Source of the DNA: Kutzneria sp. CA-103260
Lineage (GTDB): Bacteria > Actinomycetota > Actinomycetes > Mycobacteriales > Pseudonocardiaceae
Reading direction: 5' to 3'
DNA length: 64,000 nucleotides
NCBI RefSeq assembly: GCF_018263855.1
Contig: NZ_CP073318.1
Span: 9,672,001 to 9,736,000 of the forward strand
The notes under the pieces were generated by a model that searched no databases, was not told the origin of the DNA, and saw only the letters and a program-made list of their open reading frames with translations. Shown piece by piece: positions 59,748 to 64,000 of the stretch. Positions within the stretch are counted from its first letter, which is position 1. Each line of letters begins with the position of its first letter. Both the position numbers and the translations under genes were made by a program.

Positions 59748-60283
59748 CGGTAGCGGGACAGCGCCAGGTCCACTAGTTCGGGCACGGTGTCGACGTTGGA
59801 CGGCAGCGCCTCGACGGGCCACCATTGGAGGTCCACGGACTCGGCGCTGCGCACGGGCTTCGCGCCGACCGGGGCACGGACCAGGAATCGCACGTCGAAG
59901 TGGCGCGTGGGCTTGCCGAGCGAGCAGGTGATGGCGTGCACGTCGACGTGCAGCGGCGTGGACTCGATGCGCAGCCCACGGATGCCGGACTCCTCGGTGG
60001 CCTCTCGGAGGGCGGCGTCGACCAAGGTGGCATCGGACGGCTCGCAGTGGCCGCCGAGCTGGAGCCACCGTCCGACCCTGGGGTGCAGGGTCAGCAGCAC
60101 GTTCTCGGCGGTGGCGTCGAGCACGAGCGCGGAGGCGGTGATGTGCCCGGGCTCGCACGATCGCTGGCAGGCGTCCTCACGCGCGGCCAGGAAGCCCAGG
60201 AACGCCTGCCGCAGCGCCTCCTGTGGCTCGGTGCCGGGCCTCCAGCCGGTCAGCGTCGACACGGCGTCGGCATGCAGGCTCAC
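59744..60283 (-). CDS. NUDIX hydrolase
   Basis: A 179-residue protein. The Nudix box GGHCEPSDATLVDAALREATEESG has Asp for the first conserved Glu and one extra residue, as in other members of this subfamily. Upstream SALVLD and LLTLHPRVGRWLQL are normal. The substrate is unknown; candidates are nucleotide sugars or oxidised nucleotides. GTG 60283 overlaps the fbiB stop (GTGA). Confidence 0.88.
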   Translation of the reverse strand: MSLHADAVSTLTGWRPGTEPQEALRQAFLGFLAAREDACQRSCEPGHITASALVLDATAENVLLTLHPRVGRWLQLGGHCEPSDATLVDAALREATEESGIRGLRIESTPLHVDVHAITCSLGKPTRHFDVRFLVRAPVGAKPVRSAESVDLQWWPVEALPSNVDTVPELVDLALSRYR

Positions 60284-61620
60284 AGCTCCACCAATCCCAG
60301 TTCGGTCGGCGCGGGCGGCCGAGGCCCGACGACACCGTCGGCGGGATGCCCGACGGCGACGGCGCCGAGCGGCGACCAGTCGGCTGGCAGGTCCAGCACG
60401 GCCCGCACGATGTCGGGGCAGAAGATGGTCGACGAAACCCAGCACGAGGCCAGGTCCTCGGCGGCCAGAGCGACCAGCAGACCCTGCACGGCGGCCCCGC
60501 CGGCCACGGTGAACATGGTGCGCTCGGCGGCCTGCCGCAACGGGTCCGGGTAGTCGTGCGCGCCGTCCATGACCATGAACGGCAGCACCAGTTCGGTGGC
60601 GCCCCACAGCAGGTCGCCGCGGGCGATGCGCCGTTCGATGCGGGGCTCGTCCCAGCCGTCGGCCCGGAGATCGGCGCGCCACTGGTCGCGCATGGCCTCC
60701 AGCAGCTTGGTCCGCCGGGCCCGGTCCCGCACCCACACGAACCGCACGGGATGCGTGTGGTGCGGCGCGGGGGCCGTCAGCGCAACGCCGATCACCTGGC
60801 GCAACACGTCTTCGCCCACCGGCTCGCCGGAGAAGCTGCGCACGGAACGCCGCAGCAGCACGGCCTCCCGCCGGCCCTGGGCGATGGATTCGTTGGTGCC
60901 CAAGCGGAACAGGTCCTGCTCGACCGGCCGGTTCAGGTCACTCGCTCCTGAGCCGTTGTCCACCAGGGACAATCCCCGCACCACGGCCACCGGCACCGCG
61001 CCCAGCTTGCCCTTGACCAGGTCCGCGGCGGCGGCGATCTCGTCGGCCACCGCGACCTCGGTCACCACGAGCTCGTTGCCCTGGGCGTCCACCTCGCCGG
61101 CGTAACTGCGGACCACGGTCAGCCCGGACGCGCCGATGGCGGCGTCGGTCTGCCCGACCCGCCAGGCCCGGCCCATCGTGTCGGTGATCACCACGGCCAC
61201 CTCGACACCGAGCCGCGCACGCAGTTCCGCCCGCAGCTTCCGGGCCGAGGCGTCCGGGTCCAGCGGCAGCAGCGCGATCTCGGCCTGGGACACGTTGGAG
61301 TTGTCCACCCCGGACGCGGCCTGCACGATGCCGAGCCGGTTCTGCGTGATCAGCGTGTTCTTGACCCGAGCCAGCACCCGCACCGACTCGGAGACCACCA
61401 GCTCCCGGCGGCGGGCGTCGCGCTGCTCCGGGTCGTCCGGGGCCGGCACCAGCTGACCCTCCACTTTGGACACGACCTTGCTGGTGACCACCACGACGTC
61501 GCCGTCGCGCAGCCACGGCGCGGCCCCGGCGACGGCGGCGGCCAGGTCGTCGCCGGGCCGGAACTCGGGCAGCCCCGGCACCGGCAGCAGCTCGACGGAG
61601 CCCTTGGCGTGATCGGTCAA
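60280..61620 (-). CDS. fbiB: F420 gamma-glutamyl ligase / dehydro-F420-0 reductase
   Basis: A 446-residue two-domain protein. The N-terminal half (to about 245) is the CofE gamma-glutamyl ligase, with DVVVVTSKVVSKVEGQ and ITDTMGRAWRVGQTDAAIG; it adds glutamates to F420-0. The C-terminal half is a nitroreductase-like flavin domain, with RRSVRSFSGEPV and APAPHHTHPVRFVWV, that reduces dehydro-F420-0. TTG 61620 was chosen because GGGAG is 6-7 nt upstream and homology begins there. Normally fbiA lies just before it; here 1.7 kb intervenes. Confidence 0.93.
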   Translation of the reverse strand: MTDHAKGSVELLPVPGLPEFRPGDDLAAAVAGAAPWLRDGDVVVVTSKVVSKVEGQLVPAPDDPEQRDARRRELVVSESVRVLARVKNTLITQNRLGIVQAASGVDNSNVSQAEIALLPLDPDASARKLRAELRARLGVEVAVVITDTMGRAWRVGQTDAAIGASGLTVVRSYAGEVDAQGNELVVTEVAVADEIAAAADLVKGKLGAVPVAVVRGLSLVDNGSGASDLNRPVEQDLFRLGTNESIAQGRREAVLLRRSVRSFSGEPVGEDVLRQVIGVALTAPAPHHTHPVRFVWVRDRARRTKLLEAMRDQWRADLRADGWDEPRIERRIARGDLLWGATELVLPFMVMDGAHDYPDPLRQAAERTMFTVAGGAAVQGLLVALAAEDLASCWVSSTIFCPDIVRAVLDLPADWSPLGAVAVGHPADGVVGPRPPAPTELGLVEL

Positions 61621-61878
61621 CGTCGGCTCCCGGCTCGGTGATCGTGCGAAACGCCAGCGATGGTCACGCGCCGTATCCTGCCACGCCGACGCGCATCCCT
61701 CCGCTGCGGCGCTGCCCACATCGGGAGAGGGAATATTACGGCGTGTGTCGATGGGATTGTACCTGTCGGGTGTAGTGGCTGCCAACAAACGCACCGAAAG
61801 TGTGAATAGCGCCGCGATGTGCATCCATCGGGCTTCTCGGACGTCTTGTTAGATGTCGGGGGACGAGGGGGAAAGTCC

Positions 61879-62370
61879 ATGGGGGCACTGCGTAGCGCGA
61901 CGAAACCGGAACCACCGGCGCCGCGCCGGAAAAGGGTGGACGACTGGCTGGTGCGGTACAGCTTTCCGCTGCTCCGCGTCACGCTGGGTTTGGTGATCTT
62001 CGGATTCGGGTTTCTCAAATACTTCTCCGGCCTCAGTCCGGCGCAGGACCTGGTGTTGCACGTCAACCGGATCCTGTCCCTCGGACTGGTGCCGGACCAG
62101 GTGGCACTGCCGGCCTTCGCGACGGTCGAGAGCCTGCTCGGCCTGTCGCTGATCACCGGCCGGGGACTGCGCTACCTCGTGTATCCGCTCACCGCGTGGG
62201 CGATCGCGATCCTGTCCCCGGTGCTGCTGTTCCCGGGCGAGCTGTTCAGCGGACCGGACCACGCGCCGACGCTGGCCGGCCAGTACGTGCTGAAGGACAT
62301 CATCCTGCTCGCCGCCTGCCTCGTCGTGATGACGAGGGTTCGGCAAGACGCGCGCGTCGCCGGGGAGTGA
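61879..62370 (+). CDS. DoxX-like membrane protein
   Basis: A 163-residue protein with four membrane helices. Helix one is YSFPLLRVTLGLVIFGFGFLKYF; the middle has LGLSLITGRGLRYLVYPL; the last part is YVLKDIILLAACLVV. It fits DoxX-type membrane proteins, possibly with a redox partner. AGGGGGAAA lies upstream of ATG 61879. It is on the strand opposite fbiA/fbiB and just before the heme-binding-like gene, so both form an operon inserted into the F420 locus. Confidence 0.82.
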   Translation: MGALRSATKPEPPAPRRKRVDDWLVRYSFPLLRVTLGLVIFGFGFLKYFSGLSPAQDLVLHVNRILSLGLVPDQVALPAFATVESLLGLSLITGRGLRYLVYPLTAWAIAILSPVLLFPGELFSGPDHAPTLAGQYVLKDIILLAACLVVMTRVRQDARVAGE

Positions 62371-62423
62371 CCGCGCCGTCGTCACACAAAGCACCATCGC
62401 ACCAATTCAAGGGGGAAGTGAAA

Positions 62424-63284
62424 GTGGAAACTGTTTTTCGGGCGAGCGCGCCCGTGGCCGACGCCGGTCCGGATCTCGGCCCGCTGCTGGAACTGCCGGG
62501 CACCTGGGTCGGCGACGGCTTCAACCTGATCTCGCGTCCGGACCAGCACGACAACAAGCCGTTTTTCCTGGAGCTCAACGCGACCCGGGAGACATTGTCC
62601 TTCACGCCGATCGGCGCGCCGATCCCGAACCGGGGCAGCGGCCAGGACGACATCTTCTTCCAGGGCGTGCACTATCTCCAGCAGGTCAGTGACGCGGCGA
62701 CCAACGGGGCGCTGCACCTGGAGCCGGGGATGTGGCTGAACATTCCGGCGACCACCGATCCGGTCGCGCCGGCCAGCGTGGTCCGCATGGCCACCATCCC
62801 GCACGGCGACGCGCTGCTCGCGCAGGGCTCGTCACTGCTGGTGCCGGGGCCGCCGCAGATCGCGCCGGTCGACTCGACGCCGACGTTCTCCACCGGGCCC
62901 AACACCGGCCAGAAGGTGACCGGGCCCTATCTCGACCCGTTCACCAAGACCCGGCTGCCGCACGGCATTCCGCACGGTGCGATCGCCAACCCGAACGTGG
63001 TGCTGACCGAGGCGATCAGCAAGCAGAAGATCCTCGAGACCACCGTGCTGATCATCAGCACCACCACCGAGATCGGCGGCAGCGCCGGTGGCATCCAGAA
63101 CATCCCGTTCGTGGTCAAGAACGCCAACGCGGTCAGCATGAGCGCGATCTTCTGGATCGAGAAGGTGCAGACCGAGGACGGCACCGGGACGTTCATGCAG
63201 CTGCAGTACACCCAGCAGGTGATGCTGGACTTCCTGGGGATCAACTGGCCGCACATCCAGGTGGCCACGTTGGTCAAGCAGTAG
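62424..63284 (+). CDS. Beta-barrel protein of heme-binding/peroxidase-like type
   Basis: A 286-residue cytosolic protein. GTWVGDGFNLISRPD, FFLELNATRETLSFTPIGAPIPNRGSGQDDIFFQGVHYLQQVSD and LEPGMWLNIPATT resemble proteins annotated as heme-binding or nitrobindin-like in actinomycetes. No CXXCH or other c-type heme site is present. The activity cannot be read from sequence; binding of a porphyrin or fatty ligand is plausible. GTG 62424 fits GGGGGAA 6 nt upstream; GTG 62418 is an alternative. It sits between fbiB and fbiA on the other strand. Confidence 0.7.
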   Translation: METVFRASAPVADAGPDLGPLLELPGTWVGDGFNLISRPDQHDNKPFFLELNATRETLSFTPIGAPIPNRGSGQDDIFFQGVHYLQQVSDAATNGALHLEPGMWLNIPATTDPVAPASVVRMATIPHGDALLAQGSSLLVPGPPQIAPVDSTPTFSTGPNTGQKVTGPYLDPFTKTRLPHGIPHGAIANPNVVLTEAISKQKILETTVLIISTTTEIGGSAGGIQNIPFVVKNANAVSMSAIFWIEKVQTEDGTGTFMQLQYTQQVMLDFLGINWPHIQVATLVKQ

Positions 63285-63325
63285 CCGGGTGCGCGGCGGC
63301 CCGCCGGGCCGCCGCGCGTTCCGTC

Positions 63326-64000
63326 TCAGCCGAGGGACACCCCGGCCAGCTCCAGCGCCGCGCGCACCATGTCCGCGGTGGCGTCCACATCGGACATCAG
63401 CAGCGGCACGTTGCGCACGGCCACGCCGTCCACGACGGCCTTGTCCTCCGGGGCGATCAGCCAACCGTCCAGCACGCCGTCGGCCTTGCGGGAGCCGTAG
63501 TGCCGGCCGACGGCCTCGGCGCTGGTCTCCACGCCGATGGCGGTCAGGCACGCGTCGGCCATGCCGCGCACCGGTTTGTCGCCGATGATCGGCGAGATGC
63601 CGACCACGCCGGCCGAAGTCTGTCGAACCGCTTCGCGCACACCGGGAATCGACAACACGGTGCCCACGCTGACCACCGGGTTGGACGGCGCCAGCAGCAC
63701 CGCGTCGGCGGCGGCGATGGCGTCCAGCACGCCCGGGGCTGGCTTGGCCTCGTCCGCCCCGACCGGCACGATCGAGTGCGCCGGCAGCTCGGCGTGGTAC
63801 CGGATCCACCACTCCTGGAAGTGGATCGCCCGCCGCTCGTCCTCGGAGCCGGGCACGTCCACCACGACGTGGGTCTCCACCTGGTCGTCGGTCATCGGCA
63901 GCAGCCGCACGCCGGGCTGCCAGCGCGTGCACAGCGCCTCGGTGACCGCCGAGAGCGGATAGCCCGCGCGCAGCATGCGGGTCCGCACCAGGTGGGTGGC
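63326..64000 (-). CDS. fbiA: LPPG:FO phosphotransferase (CofD/FbiA), C-terminal part
   Basis: The 224 visible residues belong to the CofD family, which joins the lactyl or phosphoenolpyruvyl guanosine donor to FO to give (dehydro-)F420-0. MLRAGYPLSAVTEAL, AIHFQEWWIRYHAEL, LLAPSNPVVSVGTVLSIPGVR and VVGISPIIGDKPVRGMA are typical. The frame is open through the right edge, so roughly the first 100 residues and the start are outside the window. It is 1.7 kb from fbiB, with two opposite-strand genes between them. Confidence 0.92.
   Translation of the reverse strand, partial: ATHLVRTRMLRAGYPLSAVTEALCTRWQPGVRLLPMTDDQVETHVVVDVPGSEDERRAIHFQEWWIRYHAELPAHSIVPVGADEAKPAPGVLDAIAAADAVLLAPSNPVVSVGTVLSIPGVREAVRQTSAGVVGISPIIGDKPVRGMADACLTAIGVETSAEAVGRHYGSRKADGVLDGWLIAPEDKAVVDGVAVRNVPLLMSDVDATADMVRAALELAGVSLG

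Noticed and set aside
1..64000. tRNA, rRNA, CRISPR arrays, insertion sequences or phage genes
   Set aside because: Reading both strands showed no recognisable examples; the repeats found are too short or too few for CRISPR and no transposase frame was seen.

Overview
The window is very GC-rich, densely packed DNA from a high-GC Gram-positive bacterium. Several things point to Actinobacteria, most likely order Pseudonocardiales, though the genus cannot be read from the sequence: many GTG starts, ATGA/GTGA stop-start overlaps, a biotin-dependent acyl-CoA carboxylase set (accA3/accD5/accE5), the F420 genes fbiA/fbiB, LCP cell-wall ligases, rhamnose and rhamnosyltransferase genes, DUF3558 lipoprotein, DUF1707 protein and type VII (ESX) associated proteins. 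No rRNA, tRNA, CRISPR array, transposase, integrase or phage gene was recognised. No gene-free gap exceeds 300 bp.

The backbone resembles, from memory of the M. tuberculosis map, the Rv3261-Rv3285 interval: accA3 - maf - accE5 - accD5 - birA - PH-domain protein - GtrA - purK - purE - acyl-CoA dehydrogenase - LCP - rmlD - wbbL - manB - fbiB - fbiA. Accessory blocks interrupt this backbone.

Layout. 0-7 kb: end of an unknown gene, class F sortase, the glycerol regulon (glpK, glpF, glpD) and a three-gene ESX-associated operon (small helical protein, PPE-like, EspG-like). 7-17 kb: DUF3558 lipoprotein, acetyltransferase, DUF1707 protein, accA3, maf, an S15-type secreted hydrolase, accE5-accD5, birA. 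17-21.5 kb: a coupled run (PH-domain protein, HMG-CoA lyase, GNAT, CbiZ) facing a serine hydrolase/MaoC pair. 21.6-25 kb: a type VII toxin locus (YbaB-like, WXG-like, TNT-domain toxin, probable immunity protein). 25-33 kb: hisN, a two-component system, DUF3800, two GtrA proteins, a membrane-anchored sigma factor fused to its own sensor, a degenerate GGDEF protein. 33-36 kb: a GntR/YtrA-type ABC exporter operon. 36-42 kb: purK-purE, acyl-CoA dehydrogenase, a DUF234 ATPase, DoxX, a TIGR03089 protein. 42-58 kb: cell-envelope region with two LCP ligases, rmlB, rmlD, six glycosyltransferase genes (one a GT2-GT4 fusion), wbbL and a mannose-1-phosphate guanylyltransferase gene. 58-64 kb: AAA ATPase, AlkA-like glycosylase, NUDIX hydrolase, fbiB, then two unrelated genes on the opposite strand that separate fbiB from fbiA.

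How the genes fit together. The accA3/accD5/accE5/birA set makes and biotinylates an acyl-CoA carboxylase that feeds fatty- and polyketide-type lipid synthesis. rmlB/rmlD/wbbL/manB and the glycosyltransferases supply activated sugars and build wall polymers that the LCP enzymes attach to peptidoglycan. fbiA/fbiB finish coenzyme F420. Two layers stand out beyond coding sequence: several large inverted repeats between genes, and a recurrent leaderless-promoter pattern (TAnnnT, 6-9 nt, GTG/ATG). In three cases the stop codon of the upstream gene forms the first half of that -10 element.
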